This document shows, one piece after another, positions 7,232-14,377 of a stretch of DNA of 17,162 nucleotides. The DNA lies in contig JBFXDI010000091.1 of assembly GCA_050181295.1 (NCBI GenBank), positions 1 to 17,162 on the forward strand. Reading direction: 5' to 3'. This DNA comes from JBFXDI01 sp050181295. Its GTDB lineage: Bacteria > Pseudomonadota > Alphaproteobacteria > Rhizobiales > Aestuariivirgaceae. The notes beneath the pieces are model-generated. The model was not told where the DNA came from and did not search any database. It worked only from the letters and a program-made list of their open reading frames with translations. Within the stretch, counting starts at the first letter, position 1; every line of letters starts with the position of its first letter. Made by a program: the position numbers and the translations under genes.

Positions 7232-8818
7232 ATGATGCTCGTTTGCTACATCAGTGAGGAGACATATGCCGCTCTGGCGGACGTTCTTGTCGAGATCGCC
7301 GCGCCTGAAGGGCCGTTGCTGCTTCGCTCAGGCGTGACTGGCGCGGTGCATGCCGATCTTCGGCCAGGGCGCTACCGTGCATGGTTCGCCAAGCCCGGCT
7401 TCGGGTCGAAACATGTGGATCTCGATCTTCCCTCCAAGACACCTCATCAGGTCCGGCTCCTGTCGGACTGCGTGCTTGGCTATGCGTGGCCGAAGTGGGT
7501 ACGGGCGCGGGAAGCCGCAGAGTTCCGGGTTCATTCCCCCGAACCTTACGAGCTGGAACTCTGGCGGTACGGGCTCAGGAAGGAACTTGTCCGCAAGGTC
7601 GGCGCGTTCGATGAGTTCGGCCCCCGGGCCTGCATCCAGCTATTGCCCGATGGCGACTTCACGCAGACGGGCGTGCGATGGAACACTGTCGGCTACGGCA
7701 ACCCGGTCTATCGTCAGTTCGTCTCGGCTCCTGAGCGAAGCGGCCTTCATTACTTCCATGTGAAAGCCAGGAGCGGCCGTACCTTCGCCTTCCCCTGGAT
7801 CGTTGCGCCGAGCAAGCCCGCCGCGCGCATCGCGGTCCTGGCCTCTAACGTAAGGTGGAACGCCTATAATGCCTTCGGAGGACGCAACAACTATGTGAAC
7901 CCGATAGCCCTGCCTCCCACTCCAACCGTGAACGCGCGGCAGGATCTCGACCGTTACAACACGCCGGACCACATCGACTATCTCTCGGAGGATTACGACC
8001 CCCTGAGCTTCGACCGCCCCGAGCTCATCAACGACGTTCCCCTCGATGCCGAGGCGACCGACAGGATCTCGGGACGCTATGCCTGCGGCGCCGCGCCGGC
8101 CGAATGGCGCGTGCTCGCATGGCTGGAGCGGGAAGGTTTCGCCTACGACTACTATGGCGAGACGCACCTGCACGAGGGGGAGCTGAAGCTCGAGGACTAC
8201 CGTGTGCTGGTGATGAGCACGCATCCGGAATACTGGACGCGGCGCATGTATCTCAGGGTCAAGGACTGGATCCACCGGTCGGGCGGTCGGCTCGTCTATC
8301 TGGGCGGCAACGGCATCAACTGCGAGGTGGAGATCGATGGCGACCGCATGGTCTGCCGCAATGGCAACGAGCGCGAGCGGGTGAAAGCGGGAACCACCGA
8401 GAGCCGCTTCCATGGCCGCTTCGAGAGCGAGGCAAACCTGCTGGGCGTCGTCTATGACCATATCGGAGTGATGACGGCCGCGCCCTACGAGGTCATCGAG
8501 CCGGATCACTGGATCTTCGAGGGAACCGGCGTGCGCAAGGGCGATATCTTCGGCCGCGAGACACTGAACAGCCGTTGCCCGGGTGGCGCGTCTGGGCACG
8601 AGATGGACAAGATTTCCGCATCCTCCCCTCCCGGGACACTCCTTTTGGCCAAGGGCATGAATCCCGACGAGGGGGGCGCCCACATGAGCATCTACGAGAC
8701 GAAAAGCGGCGGCGCGGTCTTCGCGGCAGCCTCCATCGCCTACGGGTCGTGTCTGCTCCTGGACGACGTGGCATCGAAGCTCACCGCCAATGTCCTCCGT
8801 CGCTTCAGCGCGGCTTGA
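7232..8818 (+). CDS. N,N-dimethylformamidase large (beta) subunit-like amidohydrolase
   Basis: The 528-residue protein resembles the C-terminal, catalytic part of the dimethylformamidase large subunit (DMFA2_C family), which hydrolyses dimethylformamide to dimethylamine and formate at a mononuclear iron. Residues 1-95 look like a small beta-sandwich (GRYRAWFAKPGF), 95-195 a second beta-rich domain, and 198-528 the Rossmann-like catalytic domain with WNAYNAFGG (209-217), HPEYW (331-335) and YLGGNG (356-361). The known iron site uses two tyrosines and a glutamate; Y212, a tyrosine near 250 and E333 are candidates by spacing (inference). It is much shorter than the ~760-residue Alcaligenes/Paracoccus subunit, and no small-subunit gene is adjacent, so substrate and oligomer may differ. 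No signal peptide is seen, so it is likely cytoplasmic. Start: ATG 7232 or the next codon, ATG 7235, which is better spaced from AGGAAA at 7223-7228. Confidence 0.82.
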   Translation: MMLVCYISEETYAALADVLVEIAAPEGPLLLRSGVTGAVHADLRPGRYRAWFAKPGFGSKHVDLDLPSKTPHQVRLLSDCVLGYAWPKWVRAREAAEFRVHSPEPYELELWRYGLRKELVRKVGAFDEFGPRACIQLLPDGDFTQTGVRWNTVGYGNPVYRQFVSAPERSGLHYFHVKARSGRTFAFPWIVAPSKPAARIAVLASNVRWNAYNAFGGRNNYVNPIALPPTPTVNARQDLDRYNTPDHIDYLSEDYDPLSFDRPELINDVPLDAEATDRISGRYACGAAPAEWRVLAWLEREGFAYDYYGETHLHEGELKLEDYRVLVMSTHPEYWTRRMYLRVKDWIHRSGGRLVYLGGNGINCEVEIDGDRMVCRNGNERERVKAGTTESRFHGRFESEANLLGVVYDHIGVMTAAPYEVIEPDHWIFEGTGVRKGDIFGRETLNSRCPGGASGHEMDKISASSPPGTLLLAKGMNPDEGGAHMSIYETKSGGAVFAAASIAYGSCLLLDDVASKLTANVLRRFSAA

Positions 8819-8845
8819 GCGTCAGGTCCGCATCCTTTCAGCCGA

Positions 8846-8871
8846 GCGGCCAAAGATTCCCAGTGGGCCGC
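8846..8871 (+). terminator. Weak hairpin after the dimethylformamidase-like gene
   Basis: GCGGCC (8846-8851) pairs with GGCCGC (8866-8871) around a 14-nt loop, 28 nt after the stop codon. There is no T-tract, so it may be only a 3'-end structure or a weak stop. It ends just before the -35 of the next promoter. Confidence 0.3.
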
Positions 8872-8873
8872 AC

Positions 8874-8902
8874 TTGACGGGTGGTAGGGCCAATGCGATA
8901 GT
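8874..8902 (+). promoter_or_regulatory. Candidate sigma-70 promoter of the ami/transport operon
   Basis: A -35 element TTGACG (8874-8879, preceded by C, as in the alphaproteobacterial CTTGAC form) is followed by a 17-nt spacer and a -10-like GATAGT (8897-8902). Transcription would begin near 8908-8910, directly at the first hairpin of the leader. A sigma-54-like TGG-N-A..TGC element (8882-8897, GG-N10-GC) overlaps it and would give nearly the same start. Confidence 0.5.
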
Positions 8903-8906
8903 TTTC

Positions 8907-9018
8907 TTGAGCAACGATGCTTAGTTTGACGGCTTCGCCGCAAACTGGTTTGGCCTGAATACCTATACATTCGTCTGGCAGCGGAGCCCTCAGGACAGCA
9001 GTCCTGCGGGCTTTTTTG
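8907..9018 (+). promoter_or_regulatory. ANTAR-type antitermination leader RNA upstream of amiC/amiR
   Basis: The transcript leader holds four structures. (1) A stem-loop at 8907-8924, UUGAGC/GCUUAG (six pairs, two of them G-U), with hexaloop AACGAU; A at loop position 1 and G at position 4 are the hallmark of ANTAR-binding hairpins. (2) A strong stem at 8923-8946 (AGUUUG/CAAACU plus CGGC/GCCG). (3) A weaker second hexaloop AGCGGA at 8980-8985 (again A1 and G4) on a 3-bp GGC/GCC stem. (4) The intrinsic terminator. Hairpin 3 uses bases of the terminator's 5' arm, so the two are mutually exclusive. The second protein of the operon is an ANTAR protein, which makes an autoregulated antitermination switch likely. 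Confidence 0.65.
8985..9017 (+). terminator. Intrinsic (Rho-independent) terminator in the leader
   Basis: AGCCC (8985-8989) and CAGGAC (8991-8996) pair with GTCCTG (9001-9006) and GGGCT (9008-9012). This gives 11 pairs with a single T-C mismatch and loop AGCA, followed directly by a run of six T (9012-9017). This is a textbook terminator, and it lies upstream of the amiC start rather than at the end of an operon, so it must be regulated or leaky. Confidence 0.88.
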
Positions 9019-9042
9019 TTGCCAGTGATCGTGAGGCATAAG

Positions 9043-10221
9043 GTGCGCAACCGGGACAGTCACAGGCTGGGCTTGCTGTTCTCAAGCACGGGTCCCTACG
9101 CGACCATCGGCCAAGCGATGCTCAACGGCGCTCTCCTCGCCATAGAGGAGATCAATGCGAATGACGAGTTTCCCTTCTCTCTCGAGCCTGTCGCGGCCGA
9201 CCCGGGCGGCGTGAACAGCGCCTATATGAATCTTGCGAAATCGATGCTGGCGGAGGAGCATCTCACGCATGTGGTGGGCTGCTACACCTCATCCAGCCGC
9301 AAGGAAGTGCTCCCGTATTTCGAGAAGTACGACGGGCTTCTCTGGTACCCTTCGCACTACGAAGGCTTCGAGAGCAGCGAGAACATCGTCTATACGGGCG
9401 CGAGTCCGAACCAGCACATCGTGCCGCTCACGGATTTCCTGCTCAAGAACTATGGAAACGTCGCCTATCTGCTGGGATCCAACTACATCTGGGCCTGGGA
9501 AAACAACAAGATCATGCGGGAGGCGCTGCTTGGCGCCGGCGGCACCGTGCTTGCCGAGCGCTATGTGCCGGTCCATGAAATGGACCATGACACGATAGTC
9601 GCGCAGATACTCGACTGTCGCCCGGACTTCATCTTCAACACCCTCATCGGTGAATCCGCCTACGCCTTTTTCCGCACGCTCAGGCAGGAGGCGATGAGAC
9701 TCGGCATCGATCAGGTTCGCGAGATGCCGGTTGCGAGCTGCAGTCTCTCCGAACCTGAGCTCGCCGAGATCGGAACTGCGGCCTGTGACGGACATATCAG
9801 TTCGTCAGTCTACTTCGAGAGCATCGAGAGCGAAGCCAACTACTCCTTTACCCGGGCCTACCGGGAGCGATTTCCGCAATGGCTCACGACGTCTGCCGAC
9901 GCCGAGTCCTCCTACATTGCGGTCCACCTCCTGGCGCGAGCGCTCAGGCGGGCGGGCAGCGATGACATGCTCGCCGTCCGCCAGGCGCTGCCGCATGTAT
10001 CCTTCAAGGCTCCCCAGGGCCGCGTCCATATCGACGGAGAGAACCGCCATAGTTTCCTCACTCCCCGGATTGCCGTCTCGAACAGCAACGCTGGATTTGA
10101 CATTATCTACGAGTCGACCCAGCCGATCCGGCCGGACCCCTACCTCGTGTGGGCCGACAACCGCATCGACCGCTTGGCCCGCCCGATAAGGGGCGGCAAT
10201 CCTCTGAGGCTCGTCAAATAA
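9043..10221 (+). CDS. amiC: AmiC-like cytoplasmic amide-binding sensor
   Basis: The protein is about 392 residues, close to Pseudomonas AmiC (385), of the periplasmic-binding-protein type I fold, but with no signal peptide. Like AmiC it should be cytoplasmic. The opening RLGLLFSSTGPYATIGQAML and GALLAIEEIN match the AmiC/urea-amide-binding family, and VVGCYTSSSRKEVLPYFE is the ligand-cleft region of the fold. In Pseudomonas, AmiC holds the antiterminator AmiR inactive until a small aliphatic amide binds. Start choice: the frame is open from a TTG at 9016, but that codon is in the terminator T-tract. GTG at 9043 has GAGG six nt upstream and gives the family length. The stop overlaps the amiR-like start as TAATG, so the sensor and its partner are probably made in balanced amounts. 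Confidence 0.88.
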   Translation: MRNRDSHRLGLLFSSTGPYATIGQAMLNGALLAIEEINANDEFPFSLEPVAADPGGVNSAYMNLAKSMLAEEHLTHVVGCYTSSSRKEVLPYFEKYDGLLWYPSHYEGFESSENIVYTGASPNQHIVPLTDFLLKNYGNVAYLLGSNYIWAWENNKIMREALLGAGGTVLAERYVPVHEMDHDTIVAQILDCRPDFIFNTLIGESAYAFFRTLRQEAMRLGIDQVREMPVASCSLSEPELAEIGTAACDGHISSSVYFESIESEANYSFTRAYRERFPQWLTTSADAESSYIAVHLLARALRRAGSDDMLAVRQALPHVSFKAPQGRVHIDGENRHSFLTPRIAVSNSNAGFDIIYESTQPIRPDPYLVWADNRIDRLARPIRGGNPLRLVK

Positions 10222-10832
10222 TGCAAGGGCCAACTCAGAATTTTCGCGGGCGCACGGCTCTTCTCCTCATGCAGGAGGATCTCGATGCCAAGACGCTGTG
10301 CAACACGCTCAACAAGCTCGGCGTCAAGGTCACCTTGTGCGACCCCCGCGCGGAAGGCGATAGGCTCCGTGAGCTGACGGCCCTGGCGGACATCGCGATC
10401 GTCGACACGGATGTGATCGAGCCGAGCGACGTGGCGCTGTTCACGAATTCGCCCCTGCCCATCATCGCGCTCATCGGCCTGGAATCGCCAACACGTCTTC
10501 AGCGAGCGCATGACATCGAGCCGACCGCGGTAATCATGAAGCCGGTGAGAGCAAATGGCATCTTCACCGCCCTCTATTTCGCGTTCAACGAGAAACGCCG
10601 GCGCCAGCAGCTGAAGGACGCCCTTGCAAGCTCGACCGAGCGGCTCGCCGCGCGACGCATCATCGTCAAGGCAATCATCCACCTCATGCAGTGCCTCGGC
10701 TTCGATGACGAGGAAGCATACAAGTACCTGCGGAAGAAGAGCATGAGCCGGCGGGTTTCGGTCGAGGAGCTCTCCGCGCAGATACTGGCGGACAGGCAGA
10801 CAAGTCAGAACGACAAGAAGACCAGAGCCTAG
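10221..10832 (+). CDS. amiR: AmiR-like ANTAR-domain transcription antiterminator
   Basis: The protein has 203 residues (Pseudomonas AmiR 196). Residues 10-122 form a receiver-like domain with alternating strands and helices. A helical, coiled-coil-prone segment rich in R, K and Q covers about 124-145. The C-terminal ANTAR RNA-binding domain covers about 138-192, with the spaced pattern R..I..A...LM...G.....A...L...SM and final VEELSAQIL. ANTAR proteins bind paired hexaloop hairpins in nascent RNA and prevent terminator formation; AmiR is controlled by complex formation with AmiC rather than by phosphorylation. The start ATG at 10221 overlaps the amiC stop (TAATG). The likely target is the leader at 8907-9018, giving positive autoregulation of the whole operon. 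Confidence 0.9.
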   Translation: MQGPTQNFRGRTALLLMQEDLDAKTLCNTLNKLGVKVTLCDPRAEGDRLRELTALADIAIVDTDVIEPSDVALFTNSPLPIIALIGLESPTRLQRAHDIEPTAVIMKPVRANGIFTALYFAFNEKRRRQQLKDALASSTERLAARRIIVKAIIHLMQCLGFDDEEAYKYLRKKSMSRRVSVEELSAQILADRQTSQNDKKTRA

Positions 10833-10855
10833 AGGAAACAGGAAAGGACAGGACC

Positions 10856-12385
10856 ATGGCCGACCCCGTGCATGCCAAGGGAGCGCGAGAGAAGCCCTCC
10901 GAGGACACACCGCTTGCCACCGATCGTCGTACCGTCGTCAAAGGCATGGTCACGACCGGTATCGCTGCAGGCATCGCCCTGCCGACCTACCTGCGCGGCT
11001 TTGAGTATTCGGCCGCGCTTGCTCAGACTTCCGAGCCTGTGAAGATGGGCTTCATCGAGGACGAGTCAGGCAATCTCGCTGTTTACGGAATACAGAAGCT
11101 CCACGCCGCGCAGCTCGCCGTGAAGGAAATCAACGAAGGAAAGACGCTGAAGGGCGCTCCCAACATCGGCCAGGGTTTTCTCGGCGCCGAAGGTCAGGTC
11201 GCGACGAAGCCGCCGGTGATCAGCAAGGAGGGGACGTCGCTCGATGTCGTGGACAACGGCGGCGACAAATCCACCGCGGATCTCGTCTATGACGAAGACG
11301 ACGAGATCCTGATCGACTCCGGGGAGAAGGGAATTCTCGGGCGCGAGCTCAGCCTGCTTTCCGCCGATGGCCAGAGCAACAATGCGACATGGCAGCAGCT
11401 CGCCCGCAAGCTGATCCAGGAGGACCAGATCGACGTGCTGGTGGCAGGCTTCGCCAGCGCCGAGCGGGAAGCGATCCGCCCCATCGTCGATCAATCGAAG
11501 CAGCTCTACTTCTACACTAATCAGTATGAGGGCGGCGTCGCCGACGCCAATACCTTCTGCACGGGCCCGGTCTGCGAGCAGCAGGTCATCCCGACGGTCC
11601 AGTACATGGTCGAGAAATTCGGGCCGCGCTGCTACACGATAGCGGCCGACTACAATTTCGGACAGCTCACCGCGGCCTGGACCAAGGCCTATATCCCGCT
11701 CGTCGGCGGGCAGATCATCGGCGAGGAGTTCATTCCCCTCTCCGTGTCGGAGTTCAGCCAGGTCATCGCGCGTATTCAGGCGGCAAAGCCCGACTGGGTG
11801 ATGACGCTGCTGGTTGGTCAGAACCACCACAACTACTATCCGCAAGCAGCGGCCGCTGGCTTGAAGTTCCCGATGGCTTCGACTGTCAACATGGCCCAGG
11901 GCTATGAGCACAAGCGCTTCGCTCCGCCCTCCCTCGCCCAGATGCACAATGCGATTCAGTACCAGCTCGAAGTGCCGACGGCGCGCAACCGTGCCTTCGT
12001 CAAGCGCTGGATGGCGATGTTCCCGGACGATCCGTACATCGGTGAGATGGCGCAGAACACCTACTTCACCATCCATCTCTACGCCAAGGCGGCCCGTCTC
12101 GCCGCCACGACCGACCAGGAGAAGGTCAAGAAGTGCCTCGAGCTGGGCTGGAACATCGAGGCGCCGGAAGGCAGCGTGTTCCTTGAGCCAGGCACGCATC
12201 ATTGTGCGCATCCGATCCGGCTCGCCTACTGCGACGAGCAGCATAATGTGAGCTTCGTGCGCGACTGGCCCATGATTCAGGCATGGTGGCTGCAAAGGCT
12301 TGGAGTCAATCTGATCCGCAATCCCGAGTACAAGCAGTACGCTCCCGACGAGGATCCGTACTTCAAGATGTTCGGTAAGGGCTGA
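10856..12385 (+). CDS. Urea/short-chain-amide ABC transporter binding protein (UrtA/FmdD-like)
   Basis: This is a 509-residue periplasmic binding protein of the type I fold, the extracytoplasmic receptor of the importer encoded downstream. The N-terminus has TDRRTVVKG (twin arginines R24-R25), a hydrophobic stretch and ALA|QT near residue 56, which looks like a Tat signal peptide. The mature part has EDESGNLAVYG, AVKEINEG, GILGREL and NQYEGG, like the UrtA/FmdD family. Residues about 96-158 form an extra Gly- and acid-rich segment between the first helix and the GILGREL strand that canonical members of about 400-430 residues lack. It starts 24 nt after the amiR-like stop, with AGGA-rich ribosome-site sequence. 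The ligand is probably an amide or urea, given the sensor and formamidase around it. Confidence 0.88.
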   Translation: MADPVHAKGAREKPSEDTPLATDRRTVVKGMVTTGIAAGIALPTYLRGFEYSAALAQTSEPVKMGFIEDESGNLAVYGIQKLHAAQLAVKEINEGKTLKGAPNIGQGFLGAEGQVATKPPVISKEGTSLDVVDNGGDKSTADLVYDEDDEILIDSGEKGILGRELSLLSADGQSNNATWQQLARKLIQEDQIDVLVAGFASAEREAIRPIVDQSKQLYFYTNQYEGGVADANTFCTGPVCEQQVIPTVQYMVEKFGPRCYTIAADYNFGQLTAAWTKAYIPLVGGQIIGEEFIPLSVSEFSQVIARIQAAKPDWVMTLLVGQNHHNYYPQAAAAGLKFPMASTVNMAQGYEHKRFAPPSLAQMHNAIQYQLEVPTARNRAFVKRWMAMFPDDPYIGEMAQNTYFTIHLYAKAARLAATTDQEKVKKCLELGWNIEAPEGSVFLEPGTHHCAHPIRLAYCDEQHNVSFVRDWPMIQAWWLQRLGVNLIRNPEYKQYAPDEDPYFKMFGKG

Positions 12386-12394
12386 CATCGGCGA

Positions 12395-12416
12395 GGCGGG
12401 GGAGCGATCCCCCGCC
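12395..12416 (+). repeat. GC-only intercistronic stem-loop after the binding-protein gene
   Basis: GGCGGGGG (12395-12402) pairs perfectly with CCCCCGCC (12409-12416), leaving a hexaloop AGCGAT. There is no T-tract. It lies ten bases after the binding-protein stop and before the permease, so it probably protects the upstream message or partly stops transcription. The loop also has A at position 1 and G at position 4. Confidence 0.6.
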
Positions 12417-12443
12417 CGTCCATCCGGGAGCAACGCGCCACCA

Positions 12444-13340
12444 ATGGACTTGATCGGCCTCATCGCCAGCATCGTCTACCAGCTGGGCACCAACGCCGCT
12501 TTCCTTCTGCTTTGCGCACTGGGCCTCATCGTCATCCTCGGCATGATGAACATCATCAATCTCGCCCACGGCGAGCTGATGATGATGGGGGCATACGTCG
12601 CATCATACTCCTACCAGCACGGAGCACCGTTCTGGCTGGTGCCGTTCATCAGCTTCGTAGCGGTCGGTATCTTCGGCGCGATCCTGGAACTCCTGATCGT
12701 CCGGCGCTTCTACGGCCGCGAACTCGGAGCGCTCGTCGTAACCTGGGGCATCAGTCTCATCCTCTCCCAAGGGTTCCTGCTGCTCTTCGGTCCGTTTATG
12801 CCGCCGATCCAGATCCCGGAGGGAAATTTCGCCCTCGGGCCGTACTCGTTCTCGCTCTACTGGATCGCCATGCTCCTGACCGCCATCGCACTCATAGTCG
12901 TCCTTTGGTGGATCTATAACCGCACCGAGATCGGACTTCAGGCGCGCGCGACGATGCAGAACGCCGCCATGGCCAGGGCGCTCGGCGTGGACACCGGACG
13001 CATCTACATGCTCACTTTCAGCCTCGGTGCGGGACTCGCCGGACTGTCCGGGGCCCTCCTCGCGCCGACGACCTCGATCATGCCCTTCATGGGACAGCAG
13101 TTCGTCGCGCCGGCATTCATCACCGTCGTGGTGGGTGGTGCCACGAACGTGATCGCCGGAGCGTTGGGAAGCAGCCTGCTTCTGTCATTGGTCAAGACGC
13201 CGGTCGGCTTCTTCTTCGGCGCCTTTCTGGGCACCGTGGCGCTGCTTCTTGCGGCTCTGATCATCATACGCCTGCTTCCGGACGGCATATCAGCCACGAT
13301 CCAGCGCCGCCTGGATCTGCGGCACAGGATGTCGGCATGA
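12444..13340 (+). CDS. Amide/urea ABC transporter permease, LivH/UrtB-like
   Basis: This is a 298-residue integral membrane protein of the branched-chain-type permease family, with about eight hydrophobic segments. The block GMMNIINLAHGELMMMGAYVAS is the hallmark MN-AHGE-MM-GAY of UrtB/LivH proteins. Near the C-terminus, ALGVDTGRIYMLTFSLGAGLAGLSGALLAP contains the cytoplasmic coupling loop and the following helix. It forms half of the inner-membrane channel with the 13337-14377 permease. Its stop overlaps the next start (ATGA). The start ATG 12444 is preceded by GGGAG at a rather long distance (about 13 nt), so initiation may be modest. Confidence 0.92.
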   Translation: MDLIGLIASIVYQLGTNAAFLLLCALGLIVILGMMNIINLAHGELMMMGAYVASYSYQHGAPFWLVPFISFVAVGIFGAILELLIVRRFYGRELGALVVTWGISLILSQGFLLLFGPFMPPIQIPEGNFALGPYSFSLYWIAMLLTAIALIVVLWWIYNRTEIGLQARATMQNAAMARALGVDTGRIYMLTFSLGAGLAGLSGALLAPTTSIMPFMGQQFVAPAFITVVVGGATNVIAGALGSSLLLSLVKTPVGFFFGAFLGTVALLLAALIIIRLLPDGISATIQRRLDLRHRMSA

Positions 13341-14377
13341 AGCGCCTGACCGAACTCCTGACCGGCCCTGAGGATATTGGGCACGGGCCGATCTTCTGGA
13401 TTGTGTTTGCGGCGGTTCTGGCCGTTCTCGCCGCCGTGCCGCTGTATCAGTCGCAGTTCGGCGCCTACAACATGGCGTTCTTCCTCCTGAACATTCCCAT
13501 GGCGCTCGGCCTTTGCTTGCTATGGGGGTACTGCGGTGTGCTCAGTTTCGGGCAGGTCGCATACTTCGGCATCGCCGGTTACGCCTATGGAGTGATCGCC
13601 GGCAACCTTGCCGCCTATTCCTACGGGCCCATCGTCGGCAGCCTGGGAGGCATCGCAGCCGCGATCCTGGTCGCAGCGGTCTTCGGCTTCTTCGTGTTCT
13701 TCGCGCGCGTCCAGATGTGGATCGTGCCGATCCTCACGCTTGTCCTCACGCTGCTGCTCGAGACGTTCCTCGGCCAGACGGCGGGCTATCAATGGAGGAT
13801 CGGCCAGGTCCAGCTCGGCGGCTACAACGGCATGACGGGAATACCGAGCTTCCAGATCGGCAGTCACATTCTGACGGGCTATTCGTTCTTCTACTACGCG
13901 CTGCTCGTGGCGCTCGTCTGCTATCTCCTCTGCCGCATGCTGGTCAACTCGAGGCAGGGCAAGGTGATGCTCGCCATACGGGAGGACGCGCTCAGGGCGG
14001 AGACGCTCGGCTACGACATCCGCTTCAGGCAGTGGCTGGTCTTCGTCCTTGCGGCGGCGCTGTCGGCGACATCCGGTCTGCTCTACGTCCAGTGGGGCAA
14101 CTACATCACGCCGAGCCAGGTTGGCTTGCTCGCGGCGGCCCTTCCCGTGATCTGGGTGGCGGTCGGCGGACGCGAAAAACTGCTCGCCACGGTGATCGCC
14201 ACCTACGCTCTCAACTGGATCAATTATCGGCTTTCGGCGTCGGGCAACCAGTATGCCCTGGTTATCATCGGCACATTGCTCGTGCTGGTGATGATGTTCT
14301 TCCCGAGAGGCATCGTCATCACGCTGCTCGATCTCGTAAATCCGAGACGAACGTCGAAAGCGATTCAAGCCAAATGA
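13337..14377 (+). CDS. Amide/urea ABC transporter permease, LivM/UrtC-like
   Basis: This is a 346-residue membrane protein with about nine hydrophobic segments. GLCLLWGYCGVLSFGQVAYFGIAGYAYG is the typical LWGY-G-LSFGQ-A-FG-GAY block of LivM/UrtC permeases, and REDALRAETLGYDIRFRQWLVFVLAAALS carries the coupling loop (AE-LGYD). It pairs with the LivH/UrtB-like protein. The start overlaps the upstream stop (ATGA at 13337-13340), and the same ATGA arrangement links it to the following ATPase gene. The family carries branched-chain amino acids, urea or short amides; context here favours amides. Confidence 0.92.
   Translation: MKRLTELLTGPEDIGHGPIFWIVFAAVLAVLAAVPLYQSQFGAYNMAFFLLNIPMALGLCLLWGYCGVLSFGQVAYFGIAGYAYGVIAGNLAAYSYGPIVGSLGGIAAAILVAAVFGFFVFFARVQMWIVPILTLVLTLLLETFLGQTAGYQWRIGQVQLGGYNGMTGIPSFQIGSHILTGYSFFYYALLVALVCYLLCRMLVNSRQGKVMLAIREDALRAETLGYDIRFRQWLVFVLAAALSATSGLLYVQWGNYITPSQVGLLAAALPVIWVAVGGREKLLATVIATYALNWINYRLSASGNQYALVIIGTLLVLVMMFFPRGIVITLLDLVNPRRTSKAIQAK

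Noticed and set aside
9016..9042. TTG start for the amiC-like gene
   Set aside because: The codon lies inside the terminator T-tract and lacks a ribosome site. GTG 9043 has GAGG at six nt and gives the AmiC length.
11066..12472. 468-codon open frame antisense to the amide-binding protein
   Set aside because: The plus-strand gene is a clear family member in operon context. The antisense product has no domain or ribosome site that I can support.
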